Positions 9,418 to 18,900 of a stretch of 64,000 bases of DNA are shown here, piece after piece. Numbering within the stretch: position 1 is the first letter of the stretch; each line of letters begins with the position of its first letter. Below the pieces are notes generated by a model that made no database searches, had not been told where the DNA came from, and saw only the letters and a list, made by a program, of their open reading frames with translations. Where the stretch lies: NCBI GenBank assembly GCA_965203865.1, contig OZ241916.1, positions 1,240,001 to 1,304,000 of the forward strand. The letters are read 5' to 3'. Position numbers and translations under genes: made by a program. Source of the stretch: G965200765 sp965203865 (GTDB taxonomy: Bacteria > Pseudomonadota > Gammaproteobacteria > Arenicellales > JAJDZL01).

Positions 9418-10671
9418 TTAACGGCCCTTGGGGTCAAATGGCAGTTGGTCGATATCTGGTACTCGCCCCTCGATCATGTCTGATGCAATTCGTGCAGAAC
9501 CGCAGGCCATAGTCCAGCCCATGTGCCCTTGACCTGAATTGATGAATAAATTATCAAATTTGCTGTATCCAATGTATGGGGTGCCTTGCGGAGTCATTGG
9601 ACGAAAGCAAGTAGTATAAGTAGGATTTGAGTAATCGGCAGCATTGGGCAGCAAATCCTTGACAGCACGAAACATTGACTTGAAATCCCTGTATGTGTGA
9701 CGAGTATCGTATCCAGCAAATTCAGCAGTTGCAGTTACTCGCAAGTTTTCACCGATTGGAGCTATGGCAACCAGGTTGTCTTCATCTACAGTACCTACTG
9801 TAAGATTGGTGTGCTTATTGTTGACGGGCAAAGTTAGTGAATATCCCTTTACTGGGTATATGGGTAAATCAATCCCCACCGGTTTTAATAGCAAGGGAGT
9901 TTGCGCACCAAGAGAAACTACAAACAAATCCGCTTCCAAATTTCCCTTTGTGGTGACTACTTCACTAATTCGATGTTGATTGGCTATGAATTTTACTGCC
10001 TTCGTATTGAACTGAAAACTTACACCTCGGTTTTGGCAGATATCCGCTAAAGCCTGAGTGAATTTTTTCGAATTCCCGGTTTCATCTGTTGGACAGAAAA
10101 TTGCTCCGGCAATTTTGCCTTTTGCTTCATGAAATGCAGGTTCATGGTCAACGACTTCTGATGCAGTGAGTTGCTCCATTTGTTGTCCATTGTTTGAAAG
10201 GAGGCTGGAATGTTCCACCCCCGCACGAAAGGTATTCAAGTTACGAAATAAATACAACAATCCTTTACTGACTCTGTCAAACTTGAATTTATTTTCATGA
10301 ACTATTTGATGAAGCCTCTGCTGAGAGTAAAGGCATAGAGTATGCTTTCGCAATGAGTTTCGAACTGCATCCCGATCGTTGCATTGCTTGAGAAATTTGA
10401 CTGTCCATCTCCAGAATTCCCGGTCAACTCGAAAACGAATTCGAAATGCTTGATCATTCCGGTAAAGAGACTTGAATAATATCTTGGGTACCTTTGAAGA
10501 GGCCCAGGCATAAGCATGCCCGGGCGCGATCATTGCAGCATTCGCCGCGCTTGCTTCGGATGCGGCGTTATCTGCGCTGTCAACAACACTAACTTCATTG
10601 GTTGGATTGAGCGACAACTCATACGCTGTAGTCACTCCAACAACTCCAGCACCAAGAACCACGATTCGCAT
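9418..10671 (-). CDS. dadA: D-amino acid dehydrogenase (DadA-like FAD oxidoreductase)
   Basis: This membrane-associated flavoenzyme deaminates D-amino acids to 2-oxo acids and passes electrons to the quinone pool. The 417-residue protein opens with the FAD-binding VVLGAGVVGVTTAYEL (4-19), has the EASAANAAMI segment (about 39-48) and ends with INSGQGHMGWTMACGSAR, the DadA-type C-terminal flavin loop. Length and overall order fit the family. RidA lies 24 bases upstream in the same direction; RidA destroys reactive imine or enamine intermediates released by such amino acid oxidations, so the pairing makes biochemical sense. The true substrate could be another secondary or D-amino acid, for example a proline-type compound. 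Confidence 0.85.
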   Translation of the reverse strand: MRIVVLGAGVVGVTTAYELSLNPTNEVSVVDSADNAASEASAANAAMIAPGHAYAWASSKVPKILFKSLYRNDQAFRIRFRVDREFWRWTVKFLKQCNDRDAVRNSLRKHTLCLYSQQRLHQIVHENKFKFDRVSKGLLYLFRNLNTFRAGVEHSSLLSNNGQQMEQLTASEVVDHEPAFHEAKGKIAGAIFCPTDETGNSKKFTQALADICQNRGVSFQFNTKAVKFIANQHRISEVVTTKGNLEADLFVVSLGAQTPLLLKPVGIDLPIYPVKGYSLTLPVNNKHTNLTVGTVDEDNLVAIAPIGENLRVTATAEFAGYDTRHTYRDFKSMFRAVKDLLPNAADYSNPTYTTCFRPMTPQGTPYIGYSKFDNLFINSGQGHMGWTMACGSARIASDMIEGRVPDIDQLPFDPKGR

Positions 10672-10695
10672 TGAATCTGTTCTGTTTTTCAGCCC

Positions 10696-11046
10696 TCAGC
10701 GCAATGCTGCAACCACTTGAATTTCGACATTGAACTTCGGTGATGCTAACTTGGCCTCAACACAGGCGCGAGCTGGGGCATTGTTAGTAGCAACCCAGGA
10801 ATCCCATACCTGATTCATTTCGTCGAATTTCTTAATATCCGATAGCCAAATTGTCGCCGATAACAGTTTCGATTTGCCAGTACCTGCCCGTAGCAAATAA
10901 CGGTCGATTCGTTCTAGAATATTCCTGGTTTGCTCGGTTACGCTAGCACCTGGCTTGTCCAAGGCAACCTGTCCAGAAAGATACACTGCGTCTCCATGAA
11001 TAACGACTTGACTCATTCGTTTCCCTACTTCAATACGCTTAGTCAT
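10696..11046 (-). CDS. RidA family protein (imine/enamine deaminase)
   Basis: This 116-residue member of the YjgF/YER057c/UK114 family is the usual length for these small trimeric proteins. It shows VYLSGQVALD (about 22-31), the TRNILERIDRYL helix (about 41-52) and the C-terminal PARACVEAKLASPKFNVEIQVVAA, where the Arg (about 94) and the Glu near 108 correspond to the active-site positions of deaminase-active members. It lies between a desaturase gene and dadA on the same strand. Family knowledge and context suggest that it clears reactive imino acids made by DadA. Which Rid subgroup it belongs to was not determined. Confidence 0.88.
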   Translation of the reverse strand: MTKRIEVGKRMSQVVIHGDAVYLSGQVALDKPGASVTEQTRNILERIDRYLLRAGTGKSKLLSATIWLSDIKKFDEMNQVWDSWVATNNAPARACVEAKLASPKFNVEIQVVAALR

Positions 11047-11098
11047 TAATTTCTCCTTTACTAATTAAGTTAATTGTGGGTTTCTGTAAATTCGTAAA

Positions 11099-12031
11099 TC
11101 AAACTATTTTAGCCGGAATTTGATTTGGATGAACCGGATCGATTAATTTGTCTTGAAAAATTCGTACCAGTATTGAGTTGTAGCCTCGATACATGAAATT
11201 TCCGTTTCTTTCAAGAATTGCATCACGCTGGCTTTGATACACCGATCGAAGTTCATACCACGGAATTCCCGGATCTTCGTGATGCAGATAGTGAAAATTA
11301 TTGTTCAAATACAAGAGTTGTGTCAATGGCGAGCCTTCGACAATAATCGATCTTTCAGAATTGGAAGCAGCCCAGCGATGTTCAGTATATGAACGAAGCA
11401 ATGTAAGGGAAATTCCCGGTAATGCAAAACATAATGCATACTTCCACGGTGGCAGACCACCAATTTGATACACGAACACAAAAATACAGGTGCATAAGCC
11501 GAAGTGCACAGCCCAAGTGGCACCATCGCGGTAGTTTCCATTGATTACAGATTGGGTTGCGGCCTTCCAAAGCTTGTATATAGAGACAAACGGACCAATA
11601 ATTAAGCGTCCTGCCAGTAAAAAATTTATGCGATGTATGAACTTTGTCCCTCTATTCATTTTGTCCCATTGTTCTTTAGCAAAATACAGTGATTCAGGGT
11701 CCGTATCGACATCCGTCAGAATTTCGCACTCATGATGCTGCGTGTGCTCTTGTCGATATATTGTGTACGGATACCACATTGCCAAAGGGGGATAAACTAG
11801 CAGAGTGTTAATCCACTTCTTTTTACTGGGGCGATTATGAACGGCTTCATGCTGTAAGCTGCCGTGCAAACAAACAACATATCCGCCCAGCAAAAATAAT
11901 ACCCAGATTGGGATTGAGTTACCATAAAGAACAAGCAAAAACCAGGACAAGTATGTGCAAATCGCTACAAGCCAAGTAACAATACTCGTTTTATACCAAG
12001 TATTAGAATGATCGAAAGCGTTTTGTTTCAA
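11099..12031 (-). CDS. Membrane fatty acid desaturase-type protein
   Basis: This 310-residue integral membrane protein has the three histidine clusters of the di-iron desaturase superfamily: HGSLQHEAVH (about 56-65), HTQHH (about 95-99) and HYLHH (about 252-256). Between them are hydrophobic pairs of segments (about 15-50 and 170-210). The HxxxH/HxxHH spacing and the PxxxxYPYTIYRQEHTQHH context are typical of FA_desaturase proteins. The sequence does not say whether it desaturates acyl chains or hydroxylates another substrate. It is the first gene of the minus-strand set that includes RidA and DadA and is divergent from the TPP-enzyme operon, with about 180 AT-rich bases between that may hold both promoters. 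Confidence 0.85.
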   Translation of the reverse strand: MKQNAFDHSNTWYKTSIVTWLVAICTYLSWFLLVLYGNSIPIWVLFLLGGYVVCLHGSLQHEAVHNRPSKKKWINTLLVYPPLAMWYPYTIYRQEHTQHHECEILTDVDTDPESLYFAKEQWDKMNRGTKFIHRINFLLAGRLIIGPFVSIYKLWKAATQSVINGNYRDGATWAVHFGLCTCIFVFVYQIGGLPPWKYALCFALPGISLTLLRSYTEHRWAASNSERSIIVEGSPLTQLLYLNNNFHYLHHEDPGIPWYELRSVYQSQRDAILERNGNFMYRGYNSILVRIFQDKLIDPVHPNQIPAKIV

Positions 12032-12210
12032 TTTGAATTTTCACTATGTACAGTTCAAAAATATTCTTGAATTTAATCTTTACAATGATTTTACTGAAAA
12101 TATCTGGATTTTCCAGTGCATTTATATTAATTCGTACCAGTAATTCTCAAATTGGAAAATGGATCGTTTGTGGATGCATTGCCATTCAGGCGAATCAGTT
12201 AAAATAGACA

Positions 12211-13923
12211 TTGAATTTACTATATCCAATTGGAAGAGATTTGCAGCAGTTCGGAACAAATTTAATTAACGAGCCCCATGAAAAAAGTATTCGCCATGGA
12301 GGCAGGATACTAGCTGATCAGCTGGCAATTCAAGGGTGTGAAGCAGTGTATTGTGTTGCCGGCGAATCGTTCTTGCCTGCGTTGGACGGTCTGTACGACC
12401 ATCCTGAAATAAAGACAATTCCCTGCAGACAAGAGGGCGGGGCGGCAATTATGGCCGAAGCACACGGCAAGATGACAGGCAGACCGGCGGTATGCTTTGT
12501 CACCCGCGGACCTGGTGCCACCAATGCTTCAATCGGTGTGCATATCGCACATCAGGCTTCTACGCCTATGGTTTTGATGATTGGGCAAGTGCAGCGCAAT
12601 TTTATTGACCGGGAAGCATTTCAGGAAGTAGACTACCGGGCAATGTTCCAGCCACTGGCCAAATGGGTGGCTCAAGTTGAAAGTGTTGAGCGTATACCCG
12701 AGTACGTTGCTCGTGCGTGGCGTACTGCAATGTCTGGTCGGTCAGGGCCTGTGGTACTCGCATTTCCCGAAGATGTGCTTTACGATGAAGCGAGTGTGGA
12801 AGACTTGGATTATGTAGAAGTGAGCGAAGTGGTCGCCTCCGAAGATGTTCGCAATCAGGTTGTAAAATTTTTTCATGATGCTTCGCGGCCGGTGGTGATT
12901 GTTGGCGGTACCCCATGGAGCGAAAAAACATGCAGGCAAATTACCGAATTTGCCGACAGAAACAACTTGCCCGTAATAGTAGAATTCCGTTGCCAGGACT
13001 ATATGGACAACCGCCACCCGAACTATATTGGGGATCTGGGTATCAGTACCAGTAAAGGACTGGAAGAAATTGTTCTCAATTGCGACAGGCTTCTTTGTAT
13101 TGGTGCTCGGCTTGGCGAGTTGCCCACACAGCGATATTCGCTAATCAAGGCTCCAATTCCAGCCCCCGAATTCTTTCATGTTCACACTGACATATCCGAG
13201 TTGGGTCGAGTCTACCAGCCCCAGGTCGCAGTGAACGCTTCTCCTGTTTCCTTTGTAGATAAAATTGCTGATTTAGAGCTGGAGAATTCTTCCAGTTGGT
13301 TGAAATGGACTCAGCAAGCCCGAGCAACTTTTGTAAGTCACTCGACTTGTCAATTGGCAGATTCATCAATATTAACAAACGAACAGGCAATTGTTTGGTT
13401 GCGAGAAAACTTGCCGCATGATGCCATTCTTACTAGCGGAGCGGGAATTAATACCGGCGTGCTTCATCAGTACTATTACTATGGTGCCAAATATCGAACA
13501 CAACTCGCTCCGATAGCTGGTTCAATGGGGTATGGACTACCTGCTGCAATAGCGGCAAAAATTTGTGAGCCATCCCGCGAAGTGGTTTGCGTAGTCGGCG
13601 ACGGAGATTTCATGATGACTAGTCAAGAATTGGCAACTGCAACATTGCTGAAACTAAAGATATTGATTATTGTTGTCAACAATTTTGTACTTGGCACGAT
13701 ACGAAAATATCAGGAAAATCATTATCCGGGCCGAGTTGTAGCCACTGACCTTGAAAACCCGGATTTTGCGACCTATGCCAGAAGTTTCGGGGCATTTGGC
13801 AAATCGGTTCGAACATTTGATGAATTCGTCTCTGCAATGCGGCGCGCAAGAAACTTTGAAGGAATTTCCTTGATAGATCTTCAGATTGACCGAAAGAATT
13901 ACTTGCAGTCACTAACCTGTTAA
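12211..13923 (+). CDS. Thiamine pyrophosphate-dependent enzyme (acetolactate synthase-like)
   Basis: This protein of about 570 residues has the three-domain order of the acetolactate synthase / POX superfamily: N-terminal PYR domain with the cofactor-activating Glu in CRQEGGAAIMAEAHGK (about 71-86), a central nucleotide-like domain (about 200-330), and a C-terminal PP domain with the TPP motif GDGDF...VVNN (about 470-496). It is not an assigned biosynthetic AHAS: the neighbours are catabolic and no small-subunit gene follows, so decarboxylation or ligation of a 2-oxo acid is likely. The start is uncertain. Homologues usually begin just before RHGGRILADQL, but there is no in-frame ATG there, and TTG 12211 or TTG 12241 must serve. 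It opens a seven-gene operon; the next gene is 13 bases downstream. Confidence 0.8.
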   Translation: MNLLYPIGRDLQQFGTNLINEPHEKSIRHGGRILADQLAIQGCEAVYCVAGESFLPALDGLYDHPEIKTIPCRQEGGAAIMAEAHGKMTGRPAVCFVTRGPGATNASIGVHIAHQASTPMVLMIGQVQRNFIDREAFQEVDYRAMFQPLAKWVAQVESVERIPEYVARAWRTAMSGRSGPVVLAFPEDVLYDEASVEDLDYVEVSEVVASEDVRNQVVKFFHDASRPVVIVGGTPWSEKTCRQITEFADRNNLPVIVEFRCQDYMDNRHPNYIGDLGISTSKGLEEIVLNCDRLLCIGARLGELPTQRYSLIKAPIPAPEFFHVHTDISELGRVYQPQVAVNASPVSFVDKIADLELENSSSWLKWTQQARATFVSHSTCQLADSSILTNEQAIVWLRENLPHDAILTSGAGINTGVLHQYYYYGAKYRTQLAPIAGSMGYGLPAAIAAKICEPSREVVCVVGDGDFMMTSQELATATLLKLKILIIVVNNFVLGTIRKYQENHYPGRVVATDLENPDFATYARSFGAFGKSVRTFDEFVSAMRRARNFEGISLIDLQIDRKNYLQSLTC

Positions 13924-13936
13924 TGATGGAACTGCT

Positions 13937-14704
13937 ATGAGTTCATTGTTTGAAGTGTCCGGCAAGGTTGCGTTGATTACTGGAGCGTCCAGCGGGATCG
14001 GCAATCACTTTTCAAAATTGCTGGCAAGAGAGGGCGCATCAGTAATTTTGGCTGCTAGACGAGTTGACCGCCTGCAAGCAACGGTGGAAGAAATTTGTTC
14101 GTTTGGCGGAACCGCTGAATGGGTAGAAATGGATGTAACCAACTCTCAAAGTATTCGCAATGGATTTGCACAGAGTCTCAAAAGATTTGAAAGAATTGAT
14201 ATAGTAGTGAACAATGCCGGGGTGGCGTCTTACTGTATGGCATTGGAAGTTTCCGAAGAACTTTGGGACAACACCATTGGAACGAACTTGAGGGGTGCAT
14301 GGCTGGTTGCTCAGGAAGCAGCCAAAGCAATGAGCAAGGATGGGAAAGGTGGGAACCTGGTAAACATATGCTCAATTTTGGGTCATAGTGTCATGGGCGG
14401 TGTTGCCCCGTATTCAGCAGCAAAAGCCGGACTTGAGCATTTAACGCGAGCCTTGGCGTATGAATGGGCGGAGCACAATATTCGGGTAAATGCGATTGCA
14501 CCGGGATATATCATTACAGACATAAACAAAGAATTTTTGGAGTCCCCAAGAAGTGACCGAGCAAAGAAGAAAATTCCCCAAAAGAGATTTGGACAGCCGC
14601 AAGACTTGGACGGTGCGTTGTTGCTGCTAGTGTCAGAGGCTTCATCCTATATGACCGGAAGTGTAATTGTAGTGGACGGCGGGCATACACAGACCTCCAT
14701 ATAA
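13937..14704 (+). CDS. SDR family oxidoreductase
   Basis: This 255-residue classical short-chain dehydrogenase has the cofactor motif TGASSGIG (about 15-22), NNAGVASY (about 92-99), a catalytic Ser in CSILGH (about 145-150) and YSAAK (about 158-162). It also has the late NAIAPGYI motif (about 186-193) and the C-terminal MTGSVIVVDGG. An Arg pair (AARRVDRL) after the second beta strand suggests NADP(H) preference, but this is inference. It fits between the TPP enzyme (13 bases upstream) and an acyl-CoA dehydrogenase (16 bases downstream), so it probably reduces or oxidises a hydroxy/keto intermediate of the operon pathway. Confidence 0.88.
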   Translation: MSSLFEVSGKVALITGASSGIGNHFSKLLAREGASVILAARRVDRLQATVEEICSFGGTAEWVEMDVTNSQSIRNGFAQSLKRFERIDIVVNNAGVASYCMALEVSEELWDNTIGTNLRGAWLVAQEAAKAMSKDGKGGNLVNICSILGHSVMGGVAPYSAAKAGLEHLTRALAYEWAEHNIRVNAIAPGYIITDINKEFLESPRSDRAKKKIPQKRFGQPQDLDGALLLLVSEASSYMTGSVIVVDGGHTQTSI

Positions 14705-14720
14705 TCGGAGAACAGGAATC

Positions 14721-15923
14721 ATGGATTTTAATCTGAGTGAAGAAGTTAAAGACTATCAAGGACGTATTCGCGAGTTCGTGAATACAGAAATTATTCCTGT
14801 TGAATCGTTGCCGGATGCTTATGACGAAGGCGAAAATATTTCGGAAAATTACTTGCAACCACTGCGGGAGCAGGCTAAGTCCGAGGGGTTATGGTGCATT
14901 CAAATGCCCAAGGATAGAGGTGGCGGCGGACTTGAAACGGTGGGTATGGCAGCATGCTACGAGGAGATGAACCGGTCTATATTCGGCCCCGTGGTTTTCA
15001 ATGCGGCTGCGCCCGACGACGGCAATATGTTTATTCTTAACAAAATTGGAACCCCGGAACAAAAAGAGCGTTGGCTTCAGCCGATAATCAATGGTGAAGT
15101 TCGTTCTGCACTGGCAATGACGGAACCTGCTCCAGGCTCTGGCTCCGATCCCTTGGGAATGATGCTCACAACAGCAAAGAAAGACGGAAATAAATGGATT
15201 GTCCATGGCCATAAGTGGTTCATCACAGGGGCGGGCGTGGCTCAGCATTTTATATTGCTTGCGCGAACTTCGGATGACCCGCGCAAAGGCTTGACAGCAT
15301 TTATGTTCCATCGAGATGACCCGGGATGGGAACTTGTGAGGCGTATTCCCATTATGGGCCCGGAAGAGCATGGTGGTCACTGCGAATTAAAGTTTCATGG
15401 ATTGGAAATTTCCGACAAGAATCGACTAATGGAAGTTGGAGATGGAATGAAGGTTGTTCAGATTCGGCTTGGAACCGCGCGTTTGACCCACTGTATGAGA
15501 TGGTTGGGACTATGTCGGCGGGCACTTGAGATTGCGAGTGAATATGCTGGGCAGAGAAAAGCATTTGGAAAGTATCTTACGGAACACGAAGGTGTTCAGT
15601 GGATGCTGGGAGAAGCGGCTAGTCGGGTTCATCAAAGTCGTCTGCTCACCATGCATGCTGCATGGAAGCTGGAACAGGGCGATTTTGCTCGCAAGGAAGT
15701 ATCAATCGCAAAAAACACGGTTGCCGATACATTGCATTATGTAGTTGATACAGCTGCCCAGATGCTGGGAGCCAAAGGTTATTCCAAGGACACAATATTG
15801 GAATGGATGTATCGCTATGCCCGACAGGCCAGATTTGTCGATGGTGCTTCGGAAGTGCACAAAATGGTTTTGTCGCGAGCCTATATGAAGGAAGGAGATG
15901 AATTCTTTAAGTGGGGAGTTTGA
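14721..15923 (+). CDS. Acyl-CoA dehydrogenase family protein
   Basis: This 400-residue flavoprotein has the complete ACAD layout: an N-terminal helical domain, the substrate and FAD strand region with AMTEPAPGSGSDP (about 131-143) and HGHKWFITGAG (about 160-170), and a C-terminal helical domain with QRKAFGKYL (about 275-283), QMLGAKGYSKDT (about 345-356) and RFVDGASEVHK (about 371-381). In the ACAD10/11-type branch it resembles, the base is usually an Asp or Glu near that last motif, and DGASEVHK fits. Substrate is unknown; the branch often takes long, branched or hydroxylated acyl-CoAs. A good ribosome site (GGAG) precedes ATG 14721. It would hand electrons to ETF, genes for which lie at 32 kb. 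Confidence 0.87.
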   Translation: MDFNLSEEVKDYQGRIREFVNTEIIPVESLPDAYDEGENISENYLQPLREQAKSEGLWCIQMPKDRGGGGLETVGMAACYEEMNRSIFGPVVFNAAAPDDGNMFILNKIGTPEQKERWLQPIINGEVRSALAMTEPAPGSGSDPLGMMLTTAKKDGNKWIVHGHKWFITGAGVAQHFILLARTSDDPRKGLTAFMFHRDDPGWELVRRIPIMGPEEHGGHCELKFHGLEISDKNRLMEVGDGMKVVQIRLGTARLTHCMRWLGLCRRALEIASEYAGQRKAFGKYLTEHEGVQWMLGEAASRVHQSRLLTMHAAWKLEQGDFARKEVSIAKNTVADTLHYVVDTAAQMLGAKGYSKDTILEWMYRYARQARFVDGASEVHKMVLSRAYMKEGDEFFKWGV

Positions 15924-15953
15924 GAGCTCCGAAAACCAAATGGTGACACGAAA

Positions 15954-18900
15954 GTGCTTGAAACTGTTTCACTAGACGACAAGTACACACAAGATTCTGG
16001 CAGAATTTTTATTACCGGAATTCAAGCCCTTGTTCGACTGCCGATGATTCAGGAGGAGCGGGACCGTGCGATTGGACTGAATACTGCAGGCTATATCACC
16101 GGTTATCGGGGCTCTCCATTAGGTGGATACGATTTGCAGTTATGGCAGGCGCAGGAACATCTTGAACAACATAAAATTATTTTCCAGCCCGGAATTAACG
16201 AAGATCTTGCAGCTACTGCCGTATGGGGAACTCAGCAAGCTGAGCTCGGTGATTCGGGCAAGTACGACGGAGTATTCTGTATTTGGTACGGAAAAGGTCC
16301 CGGGGTAGACCGGTCTGGAGATGCGATGCGACATGCCAATCTGGCCGGCACTTCAAAGTGGGGAGGTGTATTGGCAGCCTTGGGAGACGATCATGCCTGC
16401 GAATCGTCCACTACTGCTCATCAAAGCGAATATGCACTTGTAAATACGATGATGCCAATCCTGAATCCTTCTGGAGTTCAGGATATTTTGGATTTTGGGC
16501 TGGCAGGCTGGGCACTGTCCAGATATTCGGGTTGCTGGGTCGGTTTGAAATGTGTTCATGATACGGTTGAAGCAACTGCCTCAATTGAAATTAATTCTCG
16601 GGAAAGCCGGATTGCAGTACCTGAGGAATTCGAGCTGCCCGCAGGCGGCGTAAATATTCGGTGGCCTGATACGCCGCTGGAGCAAGAGGCCAGGTTGCAT
16701 GAATACAAGTTGCCAGCGGTTCAGGCGTTTTGGGCTGCAAATAATTATGACCGAATTGTTTTCGATAGCAGCGAAGCAGAATTTGGAATCGTTACGACCG
16801 GAAAATCCTATTCAGATGTTCGGCGCGCTTTGAATGAACTGCGGATAGATGAGAGACAGGCAAGAAGATTCGGGATTCGTCTGTACAAAATTGCAATGAG
16901 TTGGCCGCTGGAGCGAGAAAAACTTTTTCGATTTGCCAAGAATCTCAAGAAGATTGTCGTTGTTGAAGAAAAACGCGGTCTGGTTGAAGACCAAATGAAG
17001 ACACTTTTATACGGGCGATTGAACTGTCCAGTGATTGTTGGGAAGCAGAATGAATTCGGCGAAACATTGTTTTCAGCCAAAGGAAGGCTTGATGCCATGC
17101 AAATTGCCTCGGTAATTGGCGAGCAAATTCTTTCAACGACTCATTCGGATTCGCTTCAAGAGCGGTTGGGTTATGTCAACCGGCAAATTAATATGGCCAC
17201 GGAATTGGCTCCAATTCAGCGAGTTCCGTACTTTTGCGCTGGATGCCCTCACAATTCCTCAACTAAAGTGCCGGAAGGAAGTATTGCATTGGCTGGAATC
17301 GGATGCCACTACATGGCATTGTGGATGGACCGTTCAACGGAGCGATTTACCCAAATGGGAGGGGAAGGAGCAAGCTGGATTGGTGAAAGTTTGTTCAGCA
17401 AGCGCGAGCATGTATTTCAAAATATCGGAGACGGTACATACCTGCACTCTGGTTTGCTGGCGGTTCGTGCAGCAGTAGCTTCAGAAACGAACATGACTTT
17501 CAAGCTGCTTTACAACGATGCTGTAGCAATGACAGGAGGTCAGCCATTTGATGGTCCACTAAGTTCTTCGCAGATTGCAAAACAATTACTGGCAGAAGGT
17601 GTTCGAAAAGTAACTTTGGCAACGGACGAGCCGGAAAAATTTCGCGAGAAAAACTTGCTAGGCAATGTTGACGTGGTGCACCGAAGGGAAATGGACCTGA
17701 TTCAAAGGGAATTTCGGAATGAACCGGGGGTAACTGCGATCATCTACGATCAAACTTGTGCTGCAGAAAAACGCCGAAGACGAAAACGCGGAACATTTCC
17801 AGACCCGCCAATTCGCGCATTTATTAACACAGCGGTTTGCGAAGGATGTGGCGACTGCGGAATACAGTCGAACTGTGTTGCCGTAATTCCTGAGAATACA
17901 GAATTCGGTCGTAAAAGGCGTATTGACCAATCGGCTTGCAACAAGGACTATTCTTGTGTCGAAGGATTTTGCCCGAGTTTTGTAACGATTCATGGAGGCA
18001 ACCTCAGAAAACCGGTCCTTGTCGATACAGAAGCAATGTTTGACTCATCCGAATTGCCTGAGCCGCAACTTCCGAATATTGATCAGGAATACGCAATTGT
18101 AGTATCTGGAGTTGGCGGAACAGGAGTGATTACTTCCGGTGCTATTCTTGGCATGGCAGCTCATCTTTCCGGACTTGGGTGCTCAATTCTTGATATGACT
18201 GGGCTGGCTCAAAAAGGCGGTGCTGTTGTTACACACATCATTCTGGCAAAAAAGCAGGAAGATATTACATCAATGCATGTTTCTACCGGTAGCGCAGCAC
18301 TGTCTATTGGTGGTGATTTAATTGTTGCAGCGAGCAAGCATGTGCAGTCCTCTATGCGGAGAGATAAAACTCATGCGGTTGTGAATGATTATGAAATGAT
18401 GCCCGGTGAATTTACAAGAAAGAAAGACCTTGTCTTTCCGCATGCGAAGTTGACTGAAGCAATTCGAGAAGCTGCGGGTTCGGACAATGTCACATTTCTT
18501 GATGCAAATGCCTGCACAGAGGTTCTATTTGGCGATACCATGATGGTCAACATGTTTTTAATAGGAGTTGCTTTTCAGCAAGGGCACATTCCTGTTCCGC
18601 TTGAGTCTATAGAGCGAGCCATTGAACTGAATGGGAGATCTGTAGAATTGAATCTTCAAGCATTGCACAGGGGAAGGCAGTATATTGCTGAACCGGAAAA
18701 ATTCAGTATGGCAGTTCATGGAAGTAAAAACCAGGAAGATTCTGAGAAATTGAAGATGCATCAGACAATAGAAGAACTCATAAGCCATCGTGCCAGCATG
18801 TTGGTTGAGTATCAAGATGCAAAATGCGCTCGACGCTACCAGCAGTTTGTAGAGGCGGCGAAAAAAGCAGAATCAGAGCATGCCCCCGGAATGTCAGGGT

